This document shows positions 25,895 to 37,680 of a stretch of 64,000 bases of DNA, piece by piece. The translations under genes and the position numbers were made by a program. The notes under the pieces are model-generated. The model saw nothing but the letters and a program-made list of their open reading frames with translations, was not told where the DNA came from and made no database searches. Each line of letters begins with the position of its first letter. The first letter of the stretch is position 1. The DNA is from Arabidopsis thaliana (taxonomy: Eukaryota > Streptophyta > Magnoliopsida > Brassicales > Brassicaceae). Location of the stretch: assembly GCF_000001735.4 (NCBI RefSeq), contig NC_003076.8, positions 20,401,835-20,465,834 on the forward strand, in the 5' to 3' direction.

Positions 25895-26308
25895 CATCAA
25901 TCTAATAGCCAATCTTTAAACCTCGAGTTGGTACCTCAGTAACACATCCCAAAAACTGACTCAGCAACCGAACATAACATACACTGCTCCTCAGTTTTTG
26001 CCCCGAGATGAGGAATCCCACAATTCCCATGCATCTGTCTGTTCATTGTCTTCATCCATCTTTTTCATTTCTTTAATCCAAAATAGACACCCAATGCCTT
26101 TAAGTGTCTCCTACTTCAAACCACTCTCATGAATCATTTCATAACACAACCCATAAAACTCAACCTCCCCCCATGTGCCTTCACATGCATTCCAATGAAA
26201 CACCACTCAACTAAACTAATTTCCTAAGCCTATTAATTTCCATTTATAAGCATTGTTGTTAACTTAAAAAATTTAAACAACCACTTTTGACTTCACATTC
26301 ACAAAGCT

Positions 26309-26647
26309 ATGGATCTTTGCAAAAGTAGAGCAACAACCACCATTACTCTCTCATGTCTCATCTTCTTTGTTTCTTCATTCTACACAATCTCCACCGCTAA
26401 ATCTGTCACGAATCCGCTCTATCAACTCCTTCTGTTCATCGGCTTCTTCCTCGCTGCAGCCTTGTCGCTTGTTTTACTGGTGGCAGCAGCACGAGCCACC
26501 ATGGTTGCGTGGATAACGGTCCTCGTCTTACTGGCCTTTTCGGGTACACGTCGCCGTGTTTTAGCGCGGAGGGGGAAGACGATCACGGCGGACGTGGCGA
26601 TGAGCTTGTTCAGGGTTCTGATTAGAGAAGCAAATCCTCGTGGTTAG
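26309..26647 (+). CDS. Small plant membrane protein, unknown role
   Basis: Single-exon gene of 112 residues, ATG in a good plant context. It has three hydrophobic stretches (residues about 11-30, 38-63 and 66-78), then a very basic tail beginning TRRRVLARRGK and an amphipathic end. Codon use is richer in C/G at third positions than the flanks, supporting real coding. I recognise it as AT5G50175, annotated only as a transmembrane protein. No enzymatic motif is visible. Confidence 0.8.
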   Translation: MDLCKSRATTTITLSCLIFFVSSFYTISTAKSVTNPLYQLLLFIGFFLAAALSLVLLVAAARATMVAWITVLVLLAFSGTRRRVLARRGKTITADVAMSLFRVLIREANPRG

Positions 26648-27339
26648 TCTCATGAAGATTGTTTGTTGTTAGAGAGTATTTACATATCACTTTTGTATAT
26701 AACAAAAATATATGTATTTTTGTGAATGATTTTTCCCCTTTTGTGTATTTATTTATTCGAATTTTAATTTTAATATATACATAATGTATGTGTGCTTTAA
26801 ATGTTTATTCAATACTTCTATAGTTACAATTTTCTATAGAATTAATCTTTAGATGTTAAAAAAATGTTTTAATCTTTCTAATACGAAAAATATTTATTGA
26901 GTTATTTCATATCATAATCGGGGATTCTGATCGCAATTTTGATATTAAAAATGGTTAAGGAAATAAAACCAAAAATGATCTTAATTTCCTGCCACTGCAT
27001 ATTTCACTATAAATAAATGGGATCAGAAAGTTTACAGTTTTCTTCTCTACTATACTACAAAATTAGTTTAGCTTTCTAAAATAAAATAAGGAAGAAAACC
27101 TTAAGTAAAACCAATTACATGTCTAAAATATACTTACAAAAGATCCTCAATTATAAATTTTAAAAAGGTTGTTGTAATATCTCATATCCATTTAGATGAC
27201 GTCACATACAATTTGCTACCTCTTGTCACTCATTTAAACATACAATACGTTGTACTACGTTGCGACACTTTCACTAGACTGGTGAGATATTTAGAACAAA
27301 TACGTCAGCCCGATAAGAAATATGTTTTATATTCTTTTA

Positions 27340-28360
27340 CACAAATCTAAGAATGGATTTGTTAACTTGAGATATCTTATGGTTTTTGTTTATGATTTAT
27401 ATCATAAACACGCTTAAGTTACATCTTCACGAAGATACAAATCTGAACAATGTAGATGATGATATGATGCCTCTTTTCTCACGTCATGGATTGATTCTGC
27501 GATTAAACGTAAGGTACAACATCTTCATGTTTGTTGTCCTTCAGATGGTATTTGTAATATCCCCATGTTTTTCTAGCTGCAAGACTCGGGTATCCTTAAA
27601 TCTCGTTGATGTGACCATGGATGATGCCGAGTTCGTTTCTTTACCTTATGCTGTTATGCATTTGTAACGTATTTGGTCTCCCAGTGAGGCCACCTTTGCA
27701 AGACTTGTCTCTTGCTATCCTGTATTGGAAGAGTTAAATATTGTTGAATGTTGGAATCTTCCGGAAGTCATTCCGGCTGAATTTTTTTGTCACTGATCAA
27801 GAGACTCAAAATAAAGCTATGCGATTCTACGGTTGTACAAGTACATATAAAGATAAATATGGAGTTGTGACTGATGCTCCTCTTTTACGCGATTTGTTTA
27901 TTGATGATGACCAAGCTGGAAGTTATTTAATAAACAATTTGAGTTCCACTGCCAAGTTAAATGTTTATCTCGCCTTTGGTTTGGACAGTTTTGATGAAGC
28001 AACAAGGGTTTCATCGAGGAGAAGTAGCATCCACAATTTTCTGCTCGGGATTTCAAATGTCGGGGAAATGATCATATATCTAAACACTTTAAAGCTATAT
28101 ATGTCATGTCAATTCCAGTATAAGACATGTACGTTCTCTATCATGATTCATGAAAGTTTATGACCTACATTACTTTTCTTTTTGGTTCGAGATCATCTAT
28201 CAATACTCAAAATTAGAACCGCTTCCTCGGTTTGGTTACATGTCCCACATGTATGCTGATATTTATGTACCTAATTGGAAATGGTTAAAAACATTTCTTG
28301 GGAGTTGCCCAAACTTGAAAATCCCTCATCTTGGTAATGATCTGCTAAACTCTAGCTAGT
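27340..28360 (+). pseudogene. F-box/FBD/LRR pseudogene
   Basis: Translations carry FBD-family motifs: CKTRVSLNLVDVTMDD, SEATFARLVSCYPVLEELNI, DAPLLRDLFIDDDQ, IHNFLLGISNVGEM, KLEPLPRFGYMS and WLKTFLGSCPNLK. They are broken by a TAA at 27665-27667, a frame change near 27785 and another near 28150. The N-terminal F-box itself and the C-terminal FBD are missing. This is a degraded relative of the intact FBD gene at 55653. F-box/FBD genes expand and die rapidly in Arabidopsis. Confidence 0.85.
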
Positions 28361-29281
28361 GTGAATCAACTAGTGTTCATGTGTTGTTGTAGCAAAGCTT
28401 CTCTGATGATGAAATGCAAAGAAGAAGCTACAGAACTAAAGAAGAACAATGGAAGCATTATAGGTGTGTATAGTACTAATGAATCTCTTTGCTTTTGACC
28501 ACAAAGCAACCTACTTGGTTCATGTTACACAATCAAATTTGGTTCCAAATGTCACATATAAATAATAATTAAGCATAAAAATTCCCTATTTATAGCCAAT
28601 ATTTGCTTCTGAATATTACTCAAATTAAACCTAAAACTCAGAAGAATGTTTTGAGAAACAAAAGCAAGAAATTTTGAACCATGTGATATGTTTCACCAAT
28701 CAATCATATAAACTTCTTCTGGTTTATCTTTTTATTATCCTATCATTACCACTCCATACTCATAACTCTCTCTGTCTCTCTATCTCCCTCTCCACATCAA
28801 GAAGAAGTCTCTGCTAGTTCCAAAACAGAACAAGTGAATCCCTCAAGTTTCTTATTACAAAACCCAAAAACCAAAGTGAACCAGTGTTGTTGTTTGTACT
28901 CACAGATCCATTCTCCACTGATTCATTTCTTGCTCTGCTTCTTCTCTCTTAGTTTTGTTAAGAATCTTCTCTTATCCATTGTGTTTTTTCTATTTTATAA
29001 ATACATATATAATTTTAGTTGGGGGAGAGCTTGCCTGGTGTCGCCTTCTTCTCTCTCTAAGACTTGTGCTTAATTTACGGACATGTGAAGATACTTCGCT
29101 TTTGCCTCATCGAAGGGCATGTTAGCTATTTACTTATCTCTTCTCTTCTCTTCTTTGTCTTGTGAGCTCTCAAATCTTCATAGATACAAATCAAGAAAGT
29201 GATCAAACAAAAAAAGGACAAGTCTTTTTGGTATTTCAGATCGAGAAAAAATGTGGTTGCAAGGTTTGAAGTAATCTTGCA
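28361..29281. other. Intergenic, promoter and leader of kinase gene
   Basis: AT-rich. The CT-rich stretch at about 28765-28800 and the following few hundred bases probably contain the promoter and 5' leader of the protein kinase gene. Nothing else recognised. Confidence 0.5.
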
Positions 29282-31049
29282 ATGGATTCTTTGACTGGAT
29301 TTAGAATGGAACCCAAATGGCAAATTGATCCTCAGCTTCTCTTTGTTGGTCCAAAGATTGGTGAAGGAGCTCATGCTAAAGTCTATGAGGGAAAGTAAGC
29401 TCCTTTCTTCTTCTTTGTTAACTTTCTGGATTTGATTTGCTTATGAGATTATTGGGAAAGTTTGGATTTTGATTTGTGGGTAAGTGAAGTCTAGTATTTG
29501 TTCTATAAGGGTATGAATAAAATGCTTGTTTGGTACACTCATCTATCTTGATTTGTCTAGTTGAATTATTGAAATTGTAAAGTTGGAGTTTTTAATGGAT
29601 CTCTACTGTGTTTGGTCGTTATGATCTGAGACAGATACAAGAATCAGACAGTTGCTATAAAGATAGTTCACAGAGGAGAAACACCAGAAGAGATTGCTAA
29701 AAGAGATTCAAGATTCCTTAGAGAAGTAGAAATGCTCTCACGTGTTCAACACAAGAATTTGGTCAAGGTTCTTGTTTCTTGAGATCTATGGCTGTTTTTG
29801 TTGTTACTAGCTTAAAGGGTTTCATGAGTTCATGATTGTGTTTTGTCTCTGGATCAGTTCATTGGTGCTTGCAAGGAGCCTGTAATGGTGATAGTTACAG
29901 AACTTCTTCAAGGCGGTACATTGCGTAAATATCTATTAAACTTGAGACCCGCATGTTTGGAGACTCGTGTGGCTATCGGTTTTGCGCTTGATATTGCTCG
30001 TGGTATGGAATGCTTGCATTCCCATGGGATCATTCACCGTGATCTCAAACCCGGTAAAACTACCTCTTTAAACCTGATATGTATCATTTAATGATCTGCT
30101 TAAAGTATTTGCAAAACACCTTGCTTCATGGAAACCACATGCTCAGATCTCAATCACAAAGAATCTTTTCTTTCTTTTTTATTGTCTGACACCACACACG
30201 CTTCAAGTTCTTTTAATATTCTGGTTATGATTAAGATTTAATCTTAAGTGTTGAAGATGGTGTTAAAGGATCTATTGTTCTGTTTTGCAGAGAACTTGCT
30301 TTTAACTGCAGACCATAAAACAGTAAAACTAGCAGATTTTGGATTAGCAAGAGAAGAGTCACTGACTGAGATGATGACGGCTGAGACAGGAACATACCGA
30401 TGGATGGCACCTGAGGTTCTTCTTTACTTATAGACATATTTGTTCATTTCTTGTGCTTCTCTTTGCTACTTAAAGACAATCTTGGTGGAATATTACAGTT
30501 GTACAGCACGGTAACTCTTCGATTGGGAGAGAAGAAGCACTACAATCATAAAGTCGACGCCTATAGCTTTGCAATAGTTCTTTGGGAGCTTTTACACAAT
30601 AAATTGCCTTTTGAGGGAATGTCAAATCTCCAAGCAGCATATGCAGCAGCCTTCAAAGTGTGTAACACTGTCTTGTTTTGCTTTTGATTTTCGCTGAACT
30701 TTATTCTCTTTGTTTTGACATGTTTCTTATACAGAATGTGAGACCAAGCGCGGAGAGCTTACCGGAGGAGTTGGGCGACATTGTAACATCATGTTGGAAT
30801 GAGGATCCGAATGCTCGGCCCAACTTCACGCATATCATTGAGTTACTTCTTAACTATCTCTCTAAAGTTGGATCTCCGATATCCGCTATTCCACAACGGA
30901 TTCTTGCTTCGAAGAACACGCTATTGCCACCGGATTCTCCTGGAACTAGCTCTTTGATGGCTAAGCTTGATGAATGTGGGGAAACTCCAAAGGCCAAAAG
31001 TGAAGACAAACGAAAAGGTTTGTTTTTCTGCTTCAATCAATGTTATTAA
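29282..31049 (+). CDS. Raf-like (TKL) protein kinase
   Basis: Six exons: 29282-29394, 29635-29767, 29858-30053, 30291-30415, 30499-30657, 30735-31049; all GT-AG, 346 residues. It is almost entirely a kinase domain: glycine loop [12 protein letters not shown] (about residues 25-36), VAIK lysine Lys47, catalytic HRDLKPEN (142-149, Asp144), DFGLA (163-167, Asp163), TYRWMAPE and the ARPNF motif of subdomain XI. This is the short plant Raf-like MAPKKK subgroup, whose members phosphorylate Ser/Thr (sometimes Tyr). All key residues are present, so it should be active. The C-terminal 60 residues are Ser/Pro-rich and end in a Cys-containing tail. I recognise it as AT5G50180; substrates unknown. Confidence 0.92.
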
Positions 31050-31928
31050 CCTTGAAATCACAGAGTGGTTTTAGGACCAGAGATTTGGTAGACATCACTC
31101 AAATTATTCATGTAATAATATCCTCCCTACCATATGAATTTAGCAAGAAGTTCATTTATATAAATAAATAGTTATGTAATTGTAATGAATTTAAAAGTAG
31201 ACGTAAAGAAAAAGTTTCCTAAAGAGGCTCATGTTCCCTAAATGAGAAAGTTTTAGTTTTGTTAAATTTATCGTTTTCTATTTTTCTATCTCTTCTATTA
31301 TCAAGACTCGAGGATTAAAGAAGTCAACTCTTCATTTTCAACTTTTTTTTTTAATCGTTTTGGTTGTGATTTTTTTTCGACCAATTAGTATCACAAGATG
31401 TCGAACTTTTGAAAACCAAAGTTTGATATCTCAAATGCTACCAAGTGTAGGTTATGTGGCTTAGCCAAAGCATGTGTCGCGTGCTTCACGAAATAAGGGA
31501 CAATTGGTGCATTTAGCGTAGGGATGAAATTAGAAAACTAGAAATGAGAAGTTATCTCAGAGGTCAAATTCATATTTGGTTATTGATTCACGGATCAAAT
31601 ATCCAAATGACTTCTAGCCAAACCGTTAGGAGAAAATCCGTCGGTTGAGAATCATATATGGCGCTGGTGAGTGAGACCACCGAAAACAAACTTTATATTT
31701 ATGAATATAGTACGATTCAAACGAATCAACATGACACTGGATGAAGACATCGGTGGTATGAATCTTCTGATTTTGAATCTGGTAACACCATCACCATCCA
31801 AAATAAGAAAAAAAAAATACGAAAAATGATTAAAGAGAGCGTCTCCCATCCCAATTACTAAAAAAAAATGGGAAAGAAACCACCCGGCAATTGCTGGTAG
31901 CCGTAAAAACCAAACAAGAAAATAGATA

Positions 31929-33327
31929 TTACTTTTGTCCTCCCAAAGATTTTGTCCAGTTAACCAACTTTTCGAAGCCATGTCTTACGTTTTCAGTATA
32001 TGCCTCTAAGGCAACTTGTATTTTCTCAAAGTGTGGTTTCCATATTGTCATAACTCGGCTTACCTAGAAAAACAAGTAACAATGGTCACAATGTATAGTG
32101 CAATGTCAAAAGAGAATCAGACATAATGAATAAAGATGGAAACATATTAACCTCAAGATAGTCGTAGGAAACGTCGAATGGTTGGGTGAAATGTGGGGTC
32201 AAAAGCCTGCTTACATGTATGTAACACCTCGATGGACTTATCGGTTAAGTATTGAATTTTTGGTTGGAGATAAATGGTTAATGTCACATACACATCTTTG
32301 ATGCTTGGAATCCATTTCTGTGATATCTAAGAGAAGAATTCAAAGGTTAATAAGAATAAAGCAATAATGACTTGTCTTATAACGAAAACCAAAAACTTTC
32401 AGAATAAAACCTTTTGAAGAGTTTGGCTAAGATCTTGTTGCCGCAGAGTCACTATATATGCTTGCAACCATAATAAAAAAAAAGAGGATCATTTAAGATT
32501 GATCACTATGACAATTTTATCGATGTTAATTATGAACCTTCTTATAGAGTTACCTGAGTTTTATTTAGGTTTAGACCAAGCAACTTCCCATCGATCTGAA
32601 CACAAGTAAAAAAAAAGTAAAGAAAGCTTTTGAATATGTACATACATCAGATCCAAGGGACACCATGTTTCTTACATTTTCAAGCTTTGAGCCAAGTTCC
32701 GCGACTTTCTTTTCTGCGATTTCAGCTCGAGTTTCCACTTCCAGACTTCTCTTGCGTTGCATTTCCACTTCTTCTCGTAGTTCAAGTATCTGCCAATGCA
32801 GAACTAAATTGAGGTAACAAAACAAGAAGGAAATACACACCTCAAACTACAAAACACCAACCTGTTTCTGAAGTTCATAAGCCGTTCCTTCTGCTTCACT
32901 GGATTCTCAGTCTAAATAAAAAAGCATCAACAGCAACAAAAGTGTAAATAAGTTTCTTCTATACATAACAATTTTGAATACATGAACCAAAGATTAATTA
33001 AAAATATCACTTGAAGAGATCCAACCACATCAAAGATGATGCAGCTTGAGTAATTGTTAACTCTTTCCAACTTTGGAAAGAGACAAAACGTCAAAGTGAT
33101 TTCCAGAAACAGAGAACGGAAGCTCAAAAGTCTCTCTTGTGCCAAATATATTAAACCCTAAAAAATTCAACTTCTATCCGAATTTCTCAGAAACAAAACA
33201 AAGACACATAACTTCATATGAAATTCCAGTGAACGGTTACCTGAGGAAGAACCTTATTTGTTATCAGTGTAAAATAACAGAGAAGAGGTACGAGTAAAAG
33301 AAACAAAAGTGACTTAGGAAACGCCAT
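31929..33327 (-). pseudogene. Broken coiled-coil protein gene (AT2G24420-like)
   Basis: Candidate exons on the minus strand: 33327-33241 (signal-like start MAFPKSLLFLLLVPLL), about 32905-32862 (SSEAEGTAYELQKQ), 32789-32676 (coiled coil, ILELREEVEMQRKRSLEV), 32595-32554, about 32457-32408 (YIVTLRQQDLSQTLQK), 32326-32152 (ISQKWIPSIKDVYVTL) and 32063-31929 (IWKPHFEKIQVALEAY). Layout and motifs resemble the coiled-coil, ATPase-annotated family of AT2G24420 and AT4G31340. The two 50-base exons cannot be joined in frame with their neighbours, and a frame slip occurs near 32175. Transcripts skipping both small exons stay open until a TGA near 32155. It is either a pseudogene or a truncated, unusually spliced gene. 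Confidence 0.55.
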
Positions 33328-34777
33328 TGTTGGAGACTGCTCACTGGAAGATAGAGAGTCGTGAGAGACAGTGATAAAGCGTATCAAGTCATATAGAGGG
33401 TCTTCTTATCTTTTTCTTTAACATGTGAGGGTTGAGTTAATTATGCGGGCTGATTATAGAGTTTTTAAATTGAATTTACGATTGTTTTTTTCTTACATAT
33501 AAATGCAATCTATATTTGTGTTCGGAATAACCCATCTAATATTACTCCATGTATTAAACTAAAATATTTTGCATGTTTTGGTAGATCAACTTTTTGAATG
33601 ATCACAGACCTACAAACATCAACCCTCTAATTATCCAATTTTACCATAATCCACGAGCTCTTAAAATTCATTTTTAATATATATAATTAAAATAGTTCAA
33701 ACAGTTTAAACTTTGTGACCAAGTTAAAATATTTAAAATAGTTTGACTTTGTGATCAACATATTTAAATATAATCAATATTTTCATTTTTAAGCCGGAAA
33801 ATCACGTCTTACAAATATATTTCTGATAGACACACCTATAATTCCAAAATTTTGACTTTTAAAACAAACAAAAAAAAATCTCATTAATACCACTACATAC
33901 GTTTTTACAAAAATACCATTAAAAGATATTTTTTCAAATACTAAAAAAAACTAAAACTAAACTTTAAACCTATAAAACACTAAATCCTATAAAGTTTATA
34001 TTCGAGTATAAACCTTAAAAGTTCAACCCTAAATCCTGAAAGCAAGACCCTAAACCCAAACTCAAACTTTTAAATTATAAATCCTTAAACAAAATCATTT
34101 TTAGTCTTTATGGTATTTTTAGAGTTAACAGTTTGTAGTTGTATTTTTGAAAAAAAAACACTAGTGATAGGTTTTTAGAATAAAAACTTAATTTAGTGGT
34201 ATTGAGGATATTTCTCTAATAAAAATTATTCACAAAAAATATGTATTAAAGCAAAGTGCTATGCTTATTCCATGCAATCTTTTTTGAAAAAAAAAATATT
34301 TTCTAACCGATTAGTATATCTTCTAGAGGATTCATAGAAAAAGAGGATACAATTACAATATGTAGAGTATCTTATAGGTGACGTAACCATGAAATATAGA
34401 ATTCTTTGGAATCTGAAACTGAATTATTCAGTTGATAAATGATAAAACAAATACTCATATCTCATCCTTTGGCATGTTTAGGAGCCATCTCTCAGCTGGA
34501 CGGAGACAACACAGACACTTGTGCCAGAGAGGGAACACAATCTTCCCAAGTCTTCGAAAGGGTAATCTCAGACCAAACCGTTGACTTTGTTCTCATTAAT
34601 TGTTTATGCTAAACCACAAGATATTTGGATCAAAAGTATTACCATAAATCACTATATAAAGACATAAATGTGCACCCCACTTTTCTTATCAATCATAAAA
34701 GTCAGCAAAACACAAGGCATATTCCTCTTCTCTTCCTCAGCCTTATTTTTCTGATATTCAGTTTCAAGGATATATCC
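33328..34777. other. Intergenic, upstream of NRT3.1
   Basis: AT-rich, including A-rich text with scattered CCTAAA motifs at 33955-34090. The last 160 bases hold the NRT3.1 core promoter and leader. No other gene recognised. Confidence 0.6.
34653..34660 (+). promoter_or_regulatory. TATA box of NRT3.1
   Basis: TATATAAA preceded by CAC, about 120 bases before the start codon, followed by an A/C-rich leader. Position and sequence fit a strong plant TATA element for a highly expressed, nitrate-inducible gene. Confidence 0.65.
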
Positions 34778-35701
34778 ATGGCGATCCAGAAGATCCTCTT
34801 TGCTTCACTTCTCATATGCTCACTGATCCAATCCATCCACGGGGCGGAAAAAGTAAGACTCTTCAAAGAGCTGGACAAAGGTGCACTTGATGTCACCACT
34901 AAACCCAGCCGAGAAGGACCAGGTGTTGGTATGTATAATTCTCTTCAAAACATCTATCATTTGCTACTTCATTAGCCATGCCTTATAAATGTGCGATTTT
35001 GCTCTAATACCATGTTAGATTTTAAAGCTTTATGAATGTTAAGACAAATTTTTATGAGTGTTGGAAACATTAGTTCTCTTTAGTCGTTTATTACAACATC
35101 ATTAGATCTTATCCTATTAATTAGAATTACTTAGAATTAAGTGATATGAATGATAGTATGATCTAATATCAATTTACAAGAATAAGTTGGAATTAATATT
35201 TTGAATGTTTGGTCTTTAGTTTTGGATGCCGGCAAGGATACGTTGAACATTACATGGACGCTAAGCTCGATTGGGTCTAAAAGAGAGGCTGAATTTAAGA
35301 TCATCAAAGTTAAGCTATGCTACGCTCCACCTAGCCAAGTTGACCGACCATGGCGCAAAACCCATGACGAGCTCTTCAAAGACAAGACCTGCCCACACAA
35401 GATCATAGCCAAGCCTTATGACAAAACACTTCAATCAACTACTTGGACTCTTGAGCGTGACATCCCCACCGGAACCTACTTCGTTCGTGCCTACGCGGTT
35501 GATGCCATTGGCCATGAAGTTGCCTATGGACAGAGCACCGACGATGCCAAGAAAACCAATCTCTTCAGCGTTCAGGCTATCAGTGGCCGCCACGCGTCCC
35601 TAGATATTGCCTCCATCTGTTTCAGTGTCTTCTCCGTCGTGGCTCTTGTCGTCTTCTTTGTCAATGAGAAGAGGAAGGCCAAGATAGAGCAAAGCAAATG
35701 A
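34778..35701 (+). CDS. NRT3.1: High-affinity nitrate transport partner NRT3.1 (NAR2.1, WR3)
   Basis: Two exons, 34778-34928 and 35220-35701, 210 residues. Signal peptide (residues 1-22, cut after SIHG), an extracellular domain (about 23-170), one C-terminal membrane helix (about 176-198) and a short basic cytoplasmic tail. NAR2-type proteins bind NRT2 carriers such as NRT2.1 at the root plasma membrane and are needed for high-affinity nitrate uptake; the gene is nitrate-induced and was also found as a wound-response gene. The start is the only ATG producing the signal peptide; an out-of-phase open frame runs through the leader. I recognise it as AT5G50200. Confidence 0.95.
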
Positions 35702-37680
35702 GTCGTTTACTTTGCGTATTTGTGACGTTGAACCCAAAAAAAGTTGACTTTGAACTTTCTTGTTTACCAATTCCTTTTGTCTTGTTGCACACTTCTTCTT
35801 TCTTATATGCTTTTATTTATGTGTTTGTACAATTAAGCCATTGATATGGAACAAAACTAATCCTACGGTGGTGATGCGTTTGTGTGCTTTATATATTTTT
35901 TATACACCTTTTGATATATTCTTACACACTTTTTTCACAAAGATTGATATTTGCATAATTTGTGGTAATCATTCTCAAAATACGGTATATATACTTCACC
36001 TCTTACTTTCAAAGAGAAATCATAAGTATAACTAAGCAATAATTCTATATATAGGGAATTATGATATAAAATTTATCCAAATTTTCAAAATATTAAACAA
36101 ATATCTAACAAGTACCTAAAAATTTAAAATTTCAAGAAATGAATGGAGTATAATAAAGGTTCCTATAATAAAAGCTGGAAAAAAAATGTAGTATAACAAA
36201 ATAACAATACGTGACTTTTTTTTTTGTCGTCACAAAACATAACTTTTAAATGCAAAATGGAACTTTGTAATATGAAAAGTTGTAAAGAGATTGAAAGACA
36301 CCATTAACGTTTGTCGTCTAAGCCTTGATATGCTAAAAGTGATAAGCATGATGAATTGCTGACAGCGATCCCGATCATCATTAAGATTAGGTTGTCATCA
36401 AGATCTAGTTTGGGGTTACTCAAAATGTCAAACATGTCGACACATAATAAGTTTACTATATTTGTAACTATATACTAGTAATAGATGCACTGAGGTCAGC
36501 CAATGTGAGTGTGATTATAATAATACTAATACGCAAATGCATACGTACAATACTGAGGCTTAAATGTGAATACAGCTTTCGTCAAAAAGTTTAATATTTC
36601 GTTCATGCAAAACTCATTGTTATGCTGCTGTTTAATTGATGTAACTATAAAGTTTTATAAATTCGTTTTTCTGCTAGTATACAAAAAAAAAAAACAAAAA
36701 AAAAAATTTGGAGTTGTTGCCCACCGTCTATCTCATCAACCAAATCGAGCCACTTGTTTGGAAAACCAAATGGTCATAATCAATATGGCTTATCAATAAG
36801 TTGTGCTGGTTATTACAAATTAAAAAGTCCATCTACCGAATGACGAAATATTTATATTATTTTCATTAATGATACATTGACCTTTCATATCTAAAAACTG
36901 TGATAGAACCCATTCCCAAGAGACATGGAGCCAAACAAGCCACGTTCAAATGGTTAAGTTCTACGTACGGAGGTAGTACCTTCTTTTATGGTCAACAAAA
37001 AAAAAACCTATCATACCTATTTCTTTTGAACATTGAAAAAAGTAAGAAAATTCAAAATTGGTTTTTGCAAGCTTTTGTTATAAAATTATCAAGATATAAC
37101 TGAAACATCAAGAATACTGAGACGTAAATTAGAATATGTGGCAATATATCCCGTTTAATTCAGTTAAATAGATTATTTATTTAAATCATTTAAAAATATT
37201 TTTAAATTTGATATATTCAAAAACTTATGATATCTATAATAAATCCAAACTAAATAAATATATTATCTATTTATAGTAGACAAATTATAAATACCAAAAA
37301 AAAGAGAATTTGTAGAAGAAAAAAATACAACCTATATTTTTCTAAAGAAATATCTAGTTCCAATGTTGGATATAAAATTATACTGGTAACATTTGAATTA
37401 CATTGTATTAAAAATTTACATCATATTTAACATAATTTAAATAAATATTTTAGCATCACATATCATTAACTTAATAGTAGCTTTTATACCGATTTTAAGA
37501 ATATTTAGGTTGGATCCGATAGAATTTTAGATAATTTAAACATAAAGCTAAATGTCACTAATGTTCTTTTGATCCCAAAAAAAAACATATGTTCTAGTTA
37601 GTTGCACAAATGTTTTAGTTATAATGTAGATAAACTGTCATTATCACGCTTATAAATTCAAAGTATACCTAACAATAAAA
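35702..37680. other. Intergenic, AT-rich
   Basis: The first 200-300 bases are probably NRT3.1 3' UTR. The remainder is AT-rich with A-runs and no recognised gene. Confidence 0.6.

Larger units (their letters stand above)
24730..26060 (-). mobile_element. Decayed LINE/RNase H remnant, minus strand
   Basis: Read on the minus strand in order: a weak zf-RVT-like stretch with a CxxC pair (about 26010-25930), a stretch like the FWIIKISRTEATLIFKR region preceding the plant LINE RNase H domain (about 25770-25690), then after an interruption GLGNEIENLIN (about 24850-24815) and REANVIADMLAKNA (24741-24782). The last is the hallmark end of plant LINE-type RNase H domains. Stop codons and frame changes separate the pieces, so it is dead. 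A hAT-like element (24898-25660) splits it, and an (AT)n tract lies inside. The RNase H tail is convincing; the zf-RVT part is not. Confidence 0.6.

Noticed and set aside
31652..31981. Minus-strand 109-codon frame at the end of the broken coiled-coil gene
   Set aside because: It runs in a different frame over the last conserved exon, and its translation beyond 31929 matches nothing in the related family.
33955..34090. Scattered CCTAAA/CCCTAAA motifs suggesting interstitial telomere repeats
   Set aside because: The Arabidopsis repeat CCCTAAA is not in tandem here; spacing is irregular and the sequence is simply A-rich.
36566..37103. Two short plus-strand frames after NRT3.1
   Set aside because: No homology recognised; A-runs interrupt them and no promoter or splice sites support a gene.
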